From CAZJWR01 sp964549765 (lineage in GTDB: Bacteria; Zixibacteria; MSB-5A5; GN15; JAAZOE01), in the NCBI GenBank assembly GCA_964549765.1, contig CAZJWR010000016.1, positions 1 through 62,565 on the forward strand: DNA of 62,565 nt, read 5' to 3'. Position numbers and translations under genes: made by a program. How positions within the stretch are numbered: the stretch's first letter is position 1; each line of letters begins with the position of its first letter. Under the pieces are notes generated by a model, which was not told the DNA's origin, ran no database searches, and saw nothing but the letters and a program-made list of their open reading frames with translations. Shown in pieces: positions 8,706 through 17,063 of the stretch.

Positions 8706-10229
8706 ATGATGACGTCGTCTCGAATTCGCGGTGCGGTCTTCGCGCTGGCGCTTATCGTCGGCGTCCTGACTCTGCTGGAATTGTCCGCCCGCCTGCTGGA
8801 ACATATGCTGGTCTCACGACCCCGCGCGCTGCCGAGCCAACCGGGATGGCAGACCGAATTTTTCGGTTCCCTTTTCGACTGGCATGAGCCCGATCCCCAT
8901 CTCCTCTGGCGGTTCAAAGCCGGCTTGCGAAACCAGCTTATCAATACCAATGCCGATCACTTTTTGGGAGATGACATCCCTAAAGAAAAAAAACCGGGTG
9001 TTTATCGCATTTTGATCCTCGGCGACTCCTCACCGGTCGGCCTCGGTCTGAAATCCCGCCGGCAGACATTCGGAGAACTGCTCCGTTACGCCCTGGAGAA
9101 ATACTGGGGCGAACGTAAGAAAGTCGAAGTCATAAATGCCGCCGTCTCCGGCTATTCCAGCGAACAGATCGCGCGTCAACTCGAACTCATCGGCTGGGAC
9201 TACCACCCCGACGTCGCTATTCTGTATTGCGGCAACAACGATGCGTCCATTTCCGGCATATATTCCGACCGGGAATTATTGGAATCGGAAAAATTTGTCA
9301 GCGTGCGATCGGTCCTTTCCCGACTGGCCCTTTACCGGATTCTTCGCAGTCTGCTTTTGAAAAAACCGGTCGAATCAGCCACTCCCGGTCGCTTGGTCGT
9401 GCGGGTGTCACCACGGCAGTTCGGCGAAAATCTGCAATTTATAATCGATCAATGCCGCGAACATCACACGCCGTTGATTATCTGCAAACCGCCCGTACCG
9501 CTTCTCTGGCCGGCCGGCTTGCAGTTCAAACCTTTTCTTCATGTAAATGGAAAAAACGGAGAACTGCTTCTGCCGCCGCAAATTGCGGCCGTCTTGGGGA
9601 GAAATCTGGCCTACTGCCTCGACGAAAATCTCCTGCACGATATCTACGGCCAATTCGACCCGTTTACCGGTGATGTCCTCCGCTCGGCGTACGCACAGGC
9701 CGATCAACCGGAGGACGTTATTAGCCGCCTCGCCGATTCACTCGTTCGTGATTCGGCCAATTCGGTGCTGTATAACAACCTGGCCGTGGCCTATTGGCGG
9801 TCGCATTACTATCACACGGCAGACAGCTTGTTTCACATTGCGCGGAGGTTGTTTGTGAATCAGCACCCGCAGTTGGACCGGCCCGCCGTGACAGCCGCCG
9901 GTTCGCCGTTCTTGTATAATATCGGCATCAACCTGCTGACCGCCGATTCGGCAGCCGCAACGACCGGATGCGTTGCCGCCGGCCACGCCCGTGCCTATCT
10001 TGACTCAGCCCTGCAGGCCGATTATTTCTCCCTGCGAATCAAGCGGACGTATTGGCAGGAAATCGACCGCTTCACCGGCGCTCCGTGGGTGTCCGTCATC
10101 GACCTGCCGAAACTGTTCTGCCAAAATGGCGGCGAGAATCTTTATGTCGATCACTGCCACCCGACGGCCGAGGGACATCTGCTGATCGCCACGGCTGTTT
10201 TCGACACTCTTCGCACGCGGCAATGGTAG
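8706..10229 (+). CDS. SGNH/GDSL-family hydrolase with N-terminal membrane anchor
   Basis: 507 residues. A hydrophobic segment at about residues 8-27 anchors or exports the protein. SGNH blocks are all present: I-L-G-D-S-S (block I serine), NAAVSGYSS (block II glycine), YCGNND (block III asparagine) and DHCHPTAEGH near the C-terminus (block V Asp and His). Such enzymes are esterases, lipases or O-acetyl-group hydrolases acting on surface glycans. The insert between blocks III and V (about 200-440) has helical stretches resembling tetratricopeptide repeats (YNNLAVAYWRSHYYHTADSLF). The substrate is unknown. Divergent from the arsenic operon, with a weak ribosome site. Confidence 0.85.
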   Translation: MMTSSRIRGAVFALALIVGVLTLLELSARLLEHMLVSRPRALPSQPGWQTEFFGSLFDWHEPDPHLLWRFKAGLRNQLINTNADHFLGDDIPKEKKPGVYRILILGDSSPVGLGLKSRRQTFGELLRYALEKYWGERKKVEVINAAVSGYSSEQIARQLELIGWDYHPDVAILYCGNNDASISGIYSDRELLESEKFVSVRSVLSRLALYRILRSLLLKKPVESATPGRLVVRVSPRQFGENLQFIIDQCREHHTPLIICKPPVPLLWPAGLQFKPFLHVNGKNGELLLPPQIAAVLGRNLAYCLDENLLHDIYGQFDPFTGDVLRSAYAQADQPEDVISRLADSLVRDSANSVLYNNLAVAYWRSHYYHTADSLFHIARRLFVNQHPQLDRPAVTAAGSPFLYNIGINLLTADSAAATTGCVAAGHARAYLDSALQADYFSLRIKRTYWQEIDRFTGAPWVSVIDLPKLFCQNGGENLYVDHCHPTAEGHLLIATAVFDTLRTRQW

Positions 10230-10323
10230 GCTGCCAGCGCGGAAAATCCCCCAATTGCTGATCGGACAATGCCCATATTAACACCATTAGAACAATAAAA
10301 TTATCGTTGCGGTGATGATTTTC

Positions 10324-10354
10324 TTGACACAATCGTTTCTATTTCGCATATAAG
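10324..10354 (+). promoter_or_regulatory. Probable promoter for the gene at 10523
   Basis: A consensus TTGACA (10324-10329) is followed by CATATA (17-base spacing) overlapping TATAAG (19-base spacing) at 10347-10354. It lies in the 293-base gap between the SGNH hydrolase and the next secreted protein. Nothing else stands out in that gap apart from a lower GC content around 10260-10350. Confidence 0.55.
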
Positions 10355-10522
10355 GTTTTGAAATTACCCGCCGCTATACGGACAGGGAAGACGAGCAGTT
10401 GACGATCAGAGGACGATACAACCGGGACATTTTACCGAGAGCCGCGAGGTTCGTTCTACCCTGCTCTATCCACCAACCGCAGCATGTACTCTCCATAATT
10501 TACTTCAGAAAGGGATTTCTCA

Positions 10523-12532
10523 ATGAAGCGCCTATTCATCGTGTGCCTTCTTCTCGCAGGGGTGCTTTCCGCTCAGGATAAAACACCGTACAAATTTATC
10601 TTTGCCGGCAACAGCTATTACGGTCCGCGAAACGCGTCGGCCGCATGGCTGGCCGAACGATTCGACGCCGGGATCGCTGGGACGGCCGATTGGGCGGAGA
10701 TGTACGACAGCATCTATCATGACGCCCGCAGCATGGGCAAGGAGTTCTGGTGCGGGCCTTACGCCTCCAGCCAAGAAATCAATCTCTATAGCCGGTTCGA
10801 TCCCGGCGCGCAATACAATGATCGCCTGAACGACGTCGGGACCTACTGGCTGTATGTCTATGCCAAGCATTACCTCGACAGCATCGGGGTATCGCCGGAA
10901 TCGCTGGTCGTGCATATAGCCGACGATTATGTCGATATTACCAATGACGGCGACGGCTCGCGGTCGTATTCGCTCTCGGGCCTGCCCTATCCCAAACGGC
11001 GGTTCACCTACCAGTACTGGAACAACACGCCGTCCGATACCATGTTTTATCCGGCGGGGTACTGCTGGCTGGCCAACGGCTTCAACCGCGACGCTCGCAA
11101 CGCCATCGCCTACGCCTACCGGCGGCATCTGATCGAAGATTCCGCATCGCACGGTCCCGGGGACTATCATTGGACCGCGCTCTTTATGGACAACCAATAC
11201 CGAGAGGGGTATGCGCCGCGCCTGTATTCATATTACGACATCAATTCGACCTCTGGCGGCCCGACTTCCGGTATGGACTGGTATGAGCAACCGGGAATCG
11301 GCGGCGATGTATCCGCTAATACCCGGTACTACGATCACTCGACCATGCAGATCGATTCGACCATCGAAGCCGTGCTGGATTCGACCTGCGCCGTCCGGGG
11401 CCTGCAGCGAATTCGTCCCTTCGCCAACGTGGACAAATTCTCGGACGTGTTGCTAGGAGTGCAATTGCGTTATACCAACGTATTCCTGGAAAACCCGGTC
11501 GACTACGCCAAGGCCTGGCCCAACGGTTGGCAGAGATGGTATGCCATGGCCGATACCATGGCGGCTCACCCCGATCGCTACATCAGCTGGGGATTCCTCG
11601 GCGATTTCCTGTGTTCCTCGGATCCGTCGGACTGGCGATACGATTCCTCCCGGATATATATGACCCACTATGCCTTCTTCCTCCAGGTGCGCGACACCAA
11701 TGCCTTCATCGCGCCCTTCCGGTTCAACGATACCACTCGCTGGCGCGGCATCTATGAAGTCGATCTGGGCGAACCGGACGGGCGGGCGTATGAGGTGAGC
11801 TCGGTCGACAGCAATTACAGCAAGATCGCCGTCATGCGCCGGGATTACAACAACGGCAACGTGGCCGCCCTGGTGCGGACGTCTCATGGTCAGGCCGATT
11901 GGGTGCACGATAGCGTCGCCGTCAACATGCACGGTCTCTTCTATTCCATCGATGCCGACGGCAAGGCCTCGGCACAGCCCGATTCGGTGTTCTATATGAA
12001 ACCCTACATGGGCAAAATCCTGCGAAAATCGCAGGGATCGGCGCCGGTAATATCAAATCTCGGCCCCGCCGATCCCTACAGTTTCACCGACAGCACGAAC
12101 ACGTTGTCGTTTTCGGTGACCGCCGCGAGCGGACTCGATTCTCTTGAAGTCTGGCTGGTGCGGCCCGGAAGCGATACGCTGCTTCTCCGACGCAGTTTTT
12201 CGCCCGGAATGACCAGCTACAATTGGTCGTCTCCGTACACTTGGACAGACAACGATTGCGGCTTCAATTACCTGTCGATATACGTCCGTGACAAAGCCGG
12301 CGTCGTAATATATCAGCCGGAGGCGAAGATATTGTCGATCGCTTCGGAAATATCGCAATTGACCAACGCCGTGGATCTGATAAATTACATCTATCGCGGC
12401 GGGCCGGCCCCCGACCCGCTGCTTTCCGGCGATACCAATTGCGACGGGATCGTCGACATAGGCGATCCGATCTACATCATCGATAATATTTTCCGCGGCG
12501 GGCCGCCGATTTGCTGCCCGCGCGACTTCTGA
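10523..12532 (+). CDS. Secreted putative glycoside hydrolase (GHL15-like) with degenerate dockerin
   Basis: 669 residues with a signal peptide (MKRLFIVCLLLAGVLSAQ). The body (about 20-490) resembles the 'hypothetical glycosyl hydrolase' TIM-barrel proteins (GHL15-like): FIFAGNSYYG, YRRHLIED, ALFMDN with a candidate acidic residue, RIRPFANVDKF and YISWGFLGDFL. A short Ig-like part follows. The C-terminus has one full dockerin-like repeat (GDTNCDGIVDIGDPIYIIDNIF). It is preceded by a repeat whose calcium-loop half is missing: ASEISQL stands where GDANGDG would be expected, then TNAVDLINYIYRGGPAPDP. RBS AGAAAGGG-type just upstream. The enzyme assignment is tentative, since I recognise the general pattern and not a proven catalytic pair. 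Confidence 0.6.
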   Translation: MKRLFIVCLLLAGVLSAQDKTPYKFIFAGNSYYGPRNASAAWLAERFDAGIAGTADWAEMYDSIYHDARSMGKEFWCGPYASSQEINLYSRFDPGAQYNDRLNDVGTYWLYVYAKHYLDSIGVSPESLVVHIADDYVDITNDGDGSRSYSLSGLPYPKRRFTYQYWNNTPSDTMFYPAGYCWLANGFNRDARNAIAYAYRRHLIEDSASHGPGDYHWTALFMDNQYREGYAPRLYSYYDINSTSGGPTSGMDWYEQPGIGGDVSANTRYYDHSTMQIDSTIEAVLDSTCAVRGLQRIRPFANVDKFSDVLLGVQLRYTNVFLENPVDYAKAWPNGWQRWYAMADTMAAHPDRYISWGFLGDFLCSSDPSDWRYDSSRIYMTHYAFFLQVRDTNAFIAPFRFNDTTRWRGIYEVDLGEPDGRAYEVSSVDSNYSKIAVMRRDYNNGNVAALVRTSHGQADWVHDSVAVNMHGLFYSIDADGKASAQPDSVFYMKPYMGKILRKSQGSAPVISNLGPADPYSFTDSTNTLSFSVTAASGLDSLEVWLVRPGSDTLLLRRSFSPGMTSYNWSSPYTWTDNDCGFNYLSIYVRDKAGVVIYQPEAKILSIASEISQLTNAVDLINYIYRGGPAPDPLLSGDTNCDGIVDIGDPIYIIDNIFRGGPPICCPRDF

Positions 12533-12561
12533 GAGCCGCCTGATCCGAATCTGATTTCGAT

Positions 12562-12592
12562 ACGACGCGCGCCGCACGGCGTGCGTCGTTTT
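12562..12592 (+). terminator. Intrinsic terminator after the putative glycosidase
   Basis: ACGACGCGCGCC (12562-12573) pairs with GGCGTGCGTCGT (12578-12589) over 12 bp with one G-T wobble and a GCAC loop. It is followed by TTTT. It separates the secreted protein from the adenosyltransferase gene. Confidence 0.8.
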
Positions 12593-12712
12593 CATCGGCC
12601 TCCCTGCCGGATGGGAACCACCCGCTTTTGCGGTCGAAAGCCTCTTGCCGCGGGCGCTATTTTATCGTATACATTTCGTATCATCGAGCGGAACGGTAAG
12701 GAGACATCGGCC

Positions 12713-13267
12713 ATGAAAATATATACCAAAACCGGCGACAAGGGCGAAACCGGGCTGTGGGGGGGCGGACGCATCCCCAAAGATTCGCCGCGCATCAATT
12801 CCTATGGAACCGTCGACGAATGCAACGCCGTTATCGGCATCGCCCGCACCGTGGGTCTGGATCGGAGCCTTGATGACAAGCTGGCGCAGGTACAGAACCG
12901 TTTGTTCGCGGTCGGCTCCGATCTGGCCACTCCCGGCGACGTGGATCCGGCCATCCCGCGCATCGCCGACACCGACATTCAGCAACTGGAAGAATGGATC
13001 GATGAAATGGAAGCCGAATTAGCGCCGCTGAAGCAGTTTATCGTGCCCGGCGGCTCCCAGCCCGCCGCTTTTCTGCATCTGGCGCGAACCGTCTGCCGCC
13101 GCGCCGAACGCTGGGCCGTACTGCTTTCCCGCGAGGAGCCGATCTCGGAACCCGCCGTGGTCTTTCTCAATCGGCTATCCGATTTCCTCTTCGTCGCCGC
13201 CCGCACCGCCAATCGATTGGCCGGCGTTGCCGACACGCCCTGGGAAGGCCGACGGACAAAGAAATAA
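12713..13267 (+). CDS. Cob(I)alamin adenosyltransferase, PduO type
   Basis: 184 residues, the usual length for PduO/MMAB-type ATP:corrinoid adenosyltransferases, which make adenosylcobalamin from cob(I)alamin and ATP. Family blocks: TKTGDKGETGLWGGGR at the N-terminus, SYGTVDECNAVIG, and CRRAERWAVLL with the conserved arginines near residue 130. I start at the ATG at 12713, preceded by AAGGAGA; the longer open frame upstream runs through the terminator hairpin and is not protein-like. Monocistronic; convergent with the cysteine peptidase gene. Confidence 0.93.
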   Translation: MKIYTKTGDKGETGLWGGGRIPKDSPRINSYGTVDECNAVIGIARTVGLDRSLDDKLAQVQNRLFAVGSDLATPGDVDPAIPRIADTDIQQLEEWIDEMEAELAPLKQFIVPGGSQPAAFLHLARTVCRRAERWAVLLSREEPISEPAVVFLNRLSDFLFVAARTANRLAGVADTPWEGRRTKK

Positions 13268-13325
13268 TATCAAGCGGGGAATCATTCGGAGCTTTGCCGG
13301 CCGGAATCGTCGATATTTTTCGATC

Positions 13326-13355
13326 GGCAGGGATCAGTCGCGGTTGACCCCTGCC
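13326..13355. other. Hairpin between convergent genes
   Basis: GGCAGGGATCA (13326-13336) pairs with TTGACCCCTGCC (13344-13355) with one mismatch. It lies between the convergent ends of the adenosyltransferase and the peptidase. There is no T-run on either side, so termination here is uncertain. Confidence 0.35.
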
Positions 13356-13371
13356 GTACAGCTATCGTCGA

Positions 13372-16300
13372 TCAGCACCCCGGCGGCGGGCCGCCCTTGA
13401 AGATGTAATTGACCAGGTGCACCACGTCGCCAACATCGATATCTCCGTCGCAATTGGCGTCGCCGACATCGATCGGATCAGGCGCCGGGCCGCTCTTGAA
13501 GATGTAATTGATCAGAAACACGGGGTCACCGATGTTGACACTCCAGTCGCCGTTGGCATCGCCGGGCATGAAATCCGCCCCGATCAGTGTTATCCGCCCA
13601 TATATGAACAGCGTCGACGGCTCGCCCATATACCGCCATGAGGCCGTATAGATTTTATCCGCCGTGTCTATGATTGAACCATAGCCGGCCAAAAACTCGC
13701 CCATCGTCACCGTTACCTCCAGCACCGCACCCGTGAAAGACGGATGGGACGGAAGGACCGTAACCGCGGTCGGCGTGATCGTGCCGTTGATCTTGACGCT
13801 GCCCGGATCGATGTCATTGGCGGTTTTGCCGTCGACGAAATCACCCAGATAAATGTTCATATTCGGCGGCAATTCCTGATTCATGTCGACGCTGTCGGGA
13901 TCGGCGATGGTGACCGCAGCCGAACCGGACGAAAGCAGTTCGCCCAGCGCTGTCTGCAGGACGGTCTTGGCCGTAGGCCGATCCATAAACGACAATGGCA
14001 TCTCGAAAAAGACATAGTCGTAATCGCTGCCGTGATACCGCCAGCCGACCGGCTTTCCCTCGGTGAGATAGAAGTCGCTTCGCGAATCATAAGTATAAAT
14101 CACCTCGGGCGCCCCCTGGAGAACGCCGAAACTGGGGCAGGGGATACCGCCGGCTCCGGTCCACGGGACGGAATGATCCAGCGTCACCGCCGAATCCCAG
14201 ACGAGGTCGGGATACTCGGGCGCCTGACTGTGGGCGCCGATCAAATCGGAGTTAATTACCGACCCGGAAAAGCTCGACAGATATTTCACACGATAGTCCA
14301 TGTGGAAGTAATTCTGGTAGCCGTCGTTGTACTGGTAGGGTGTGAAGAAAACCGTGTCGCTGACTTTGCCGCCGGTCGTGATATCGCCCCACCGCCCGAA
14401 GATAATCACCTTGCCGCCGATGGAGAGATAATAGCCAATGGTATCCAGAATGCCGCCGAAGCTGGGATCGTAACCGATTTCATCGATCCTTCCACCCTCG
14501 GCGCCGATAATCATCACCTCGTAGTCGATCATTTCGAGGAGCTTGACCGAGTGGGTGTCGCCCATCGAGGCCGCCGTATCGGAGTAATAGTCATAGTCGT
14601 AGCCGGTCAGGGCGTCGCGCATGAATTCTCCCGTGACAACTTCATTGACCATATACGGGTTGGACTTGCAGGATCGATTAATCGCCAACACGCGGCCGGG
14701 CTGCAGCGTGGCGGTCCGCATGGTTACCGGTTCAACCCCGATGGTATCGGAGATATTCCCGGCGTTATCGACAGCCACAACCATATAGTCATGGAAATCG
14801 CTGCCGAGGAAATAATCGTTATCGACATACTCGGTTGCAGTTATGACGTCCGGCAAAAGAACCCCGTCCCGAATCACGCTGTAGTGGGAAAAATCAAGTT
14901 CGTTGTTTTCGGCGTCCCATTTCAGTCCGATCGATTTATACCGGGGCATGGCTGACAGCCCCCACGGACCGGCCGGTAGCGAATACGGAGTGTCATATCC
15001 TTCTTTATACGCCAGTGAACGCTTCCCCTCGGCGTCCACCGCCAAAACGTACATGCGATACTCCATACCCTCCGTCAAACCGGCGATGACGGCGCTGGTA
15101 TCGGAGGCGGCCGCCATCATGGAATCGAGCGGCCCGCCCTCGGATGGCTGGAAATAAACCAGAAAATGCTCGACGCCGCTCAGGTCATCCGCTTTCCAGC
15201 AGGCCAGGAGCGATTGCCCGTCACCAACGTCCCACACGGACGTGATGCGCACCGGGAACGGGGCCAGTTCATAGGCCATGGCCTTGATGCAGAAATTGGC
15301 GGTGGAATTCCAGTTGTACAGGTCGAGCCAATCCGATCCGTCCCGGTAATAACTCTCGCCCGGATAGGCCCGCGACGGCACCGTCGTCCGGTACGACGCT
15401 CCCAGCAAAACGGGGACATCGGAGGTACGGTCATACGCCTGCCCCCCGGCCGAAAGCTGCACATAGACATAAAAGGCATCGCCGGCGGTAAGCTCGATCG
15501 GCACATCCAGATCGATAGTATGATAGCCGGTATGCATAATTGTCCCGGTCGTCGAAAAAAGCTCATCCTGGAGCGTGCCGCCCTCGAAACGATCATATAT
15601 TTTGGCTGTGTAGGTGACATTATCGGCGGCGGTATAGAAACTGACGGCATGAAGCAGCTGGTCCCGTCTCGGCGTAAAAGCGTTGAATGCCTCGGAACAA
15701 TCCTGCTTAGTATCCCGCCAGCCGTGATAGTCGTGATAGTAGACATAATTGTAGTAGTAGCCGTACGGCGTTATGTCGGCTCCGTGGAACGACACGGCTC
15801 CCATCTCCGGATGCTTGCCACAATGCTTATCATAATAGGAAATCCAGAAGTACCCGCTGTATCCCCAGTACTCACCCCAGCTGTTCTTGCACAACCAGGC
15901 TCCCGGTTGGGGAGCCTGCGTCTGCTGGTAATCGTTCCAGCCGATGATGGCGACGGCATGATTAGGCGGCTCCGAATTGCTGGGTGGTTGATAATGAGAC
16001 ACATAATTCCAGTCGAAAAATCGGTCGTCGGATAAAAAGGCGGTCGCGACCGCGCCATAAGTCATTATGGCATTCTTGATCGTATCGATAGTGCTCAAAT
16101 CCGACCCGGCCGTATACCATTCGATGTCATGCACGGCATAGTAATGATAGTCCAGCCCCTTTCGTTCCGGAGGCGAACTGAAGGATTGGCCGTCGATATC
16201 GCGCACGATTCCCTCGCCCCGCGTGATATACGCCGAGGCCACCCGATAATCGCCGCCCTCGTGCACGATCAAACCCTGCCCGCCCGGCGGGTCGAGATCA

Positions 16301-16596
16301 TCGTTATTGTATTGGTTGAAGCCGTTCCACCAATCAAGATGATATTCGGCCAGGTTCGGCTCGCCGCTTTCTCCCGCCGCGCCCCAATTGCCCGTCATGA
16401 GCAGGTTGCTTTCGATGGCTGCCATCGTGCCGTGCGTCCAGCACGTCCCTCCCGATTGATTCTTGATCGACGTGACGTAGTCATGGCCGCCAACGTTTCG
16501 CAAATCGAAATAAGATGGGGGATCGGCCAGAGCGGTCATACCGGCCAGCGTGCACAGCGACAGAATGGCGACTCCCGTCGACAATAACGTCCTCAT
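13372..16596 (-). CDS. Secreted papain-family (C1A) cysteine peptidase with FN3-like segments and dockerin
   Basis: About 1,074 residues. Signal peptide (MRTLLSTGVAILSLCTLAGM, cut near ALA-DPP). There is no long propeptide: the catalytic domain starts at once with YFDLRNVGG. Active-site residues are Q47 (KNQSGG), C52 (CWTHG, where papain has CWAF), H213 (NHAVAIIGW) and N238 (KNSWGEYWG). Similar dockerin-bearing C1 peptidases are known from anaerobes. Two FN3-like segments lie at roughly 440-620. A further domain (about 640-900) with DYDYYSDTAA and DYEVMIIGAEGG may be Rossmann-like. Two dockerin repeats end the protein. I start at 16596 because GGAGG precedes that ATG; an upstream in-frame ATG at 16632 lacks one. 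Confidence 0.88.
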   Translation of the reverse strand: MRTLLSTGVAILSLCTLAGMTALADPPSYFDLRNVGGHDYVTSIKNQSGGTCWTHGTMAAIESNLLMTGNWGAAGESGEPNLAEYHLDWWNGFNQYNNDDLDPPGGQGLIVHEGGDYRVASAYITRGEGIVRDIDGQSFSSPPERKGLDYHYYAVHDIEWYTAGSDLSTIDTIKNAIMTYGAVATAFLSDDRFFDWNYVSHYQPPSNSEPPNHAVAIIGWNDYQQTQAPQPGAWLCKNSWGEYWGYSGYFWISYYDKHCGKHPEMGAVSFHGADITPYGYYYNYVYYHDYHGWRDTKQDCSEAFNAFTPRRDQLLHAVSFYTAADNVTYTAKIYDRFEGGTLQDELFSTTGTIMHTGYHTIDLDVPIELTAGDAFYVYVQLSAGGQAYDRTSDVPVLLGASYRTTVPSRAYPGESYYRDGSDWLDLYNWNSTANFCIKAMAYELAPFPVRITSVWDVGDGQSLLACWKADDLSGVEHFLVYFQPSEGGPLDSMMAAASDTSAVIAGLTEGMEYRMYVLAVDAEGKRSLAYKEGYDTPYSLPAGPWGLSAMPRYKSIGLKWDAENNELDFSHYSVIRDGVLLPDVITATEYVDNDYFLGSDFHDYMVVAVDNAGNISDTIGVEPVTMRTATLQPGRVLAINRSCKSNPYMVNEVVTGEFMRDALTGYDYDYYSDTAASMGDTHSVKLLEMIDYEVMIIGAEGGRIDEIGYDPSFGGILDTIGYYLSIGGKVIIFGRWGDITTGGKVSDTVFFTPYQYNDGYQNYFHMDYRVKYLSSFSGSVINSDLIGAHSQAPEYPDLVWDSAVTLDHSVPWTGAGGIPCPSFGVLQGAPEVIYTYDSRSDFYLTEGKPVGWRYHGSDYDYVFFEMPLSFMDRPTAKTVLQTALGELLSSGSAAVTIADPDSVDMNQELPPNMNIYLGDFVDGKTANDIDPGSVKINGTITPTAVTVLPSHPSFTGAVLEVTVTMGEFLAGYGSIIDTADKIYTASWRYMGEPSTLFIYGRITLIGADFMPGDANGDWSVNIGDPVFLINYIFKSGPAPDPIDVGDANCDGDIDVGDVVHLVNYIFKGGPPPGC

Positions 16597-16680
16597 GATT
16601 CCTCCCAGCAATTCTCCGGCATTTATCGGCAAAGAATGAAGTAATTTCCGCCTTTGCCCGGCAAGGATCTCGATATCAAA

Positions 16681-16708
16681 AATATACCCATTATCTAATG
16701 ATTGTCAA
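16681..16708 (-). promoter_or_regulatory. Sigma70-type promoter of the cysteine peptidase
   Basis: Minus strand: TTGACA (16708-16703), 16 bases, TATATT (16686-16681). The leader to the ATG at 16596 would be about 80 bases. It lies between the orphan dockerin fragment and the peptidase, so the peptidase does not depend on read-through. Confidence 0.7.
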
Positions 16709-16792
16709 GTCACCATTATCGACGATGGATACCATCAATTTGCCCGAGTAGGGCCGGCGACAGGCAACCCCCGTTGAAAATTTCGTCGCCGG

Positions 16793-17005
16793 TCAGCACC
16801 CGGGCGGCGGACCGCCCTTGAAGATATAATTGACCAGGTGTATCACGTCGCCGATCTCAATACCTCCGTCGCAGTTGGCATCACCGACATCGATCGGACC
16901 AGGCGCCGGGCCGCCTTTGAAGATATCATTAACCAGGTACACCACGTCGCAGATGTCGATGACGCCGTCGCCATTGGCGTGGACGATTATGGAGGATTTT
17001 GTCAA
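16793..17005 (-). pseudogene. Orphan dockerin fragment (gene remnant)
   Basis: Only the C-terminal ~60 residues of a dockerin protein are present: HANGDGVIDICDVVYLVNDIF..., linker GGPAPGPIDVGDANCDGG, then EIGDVIHLVNYIFKGGPPPGC and stop. Protein and DNA are very close to the last repeats of the neighbouring peptidase. The frame can only start at a TTG with no ribosome site. No signal peptide or catalytic part precedes it: the upstream 60 bases run into the end of the VWA gene. Most simply the 3' stump of a deleted tandem copy. The calcium-loop residues are intact, so decay is recent or the piece is kept by recombination with its neighbour. Confidence 0.7.
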
Positions 17006-17063
17006 TCGGTGGCGAGATGTTTTGCCCGGTAAGGATGAAATACGATGAAGATCGAAACCAAAT

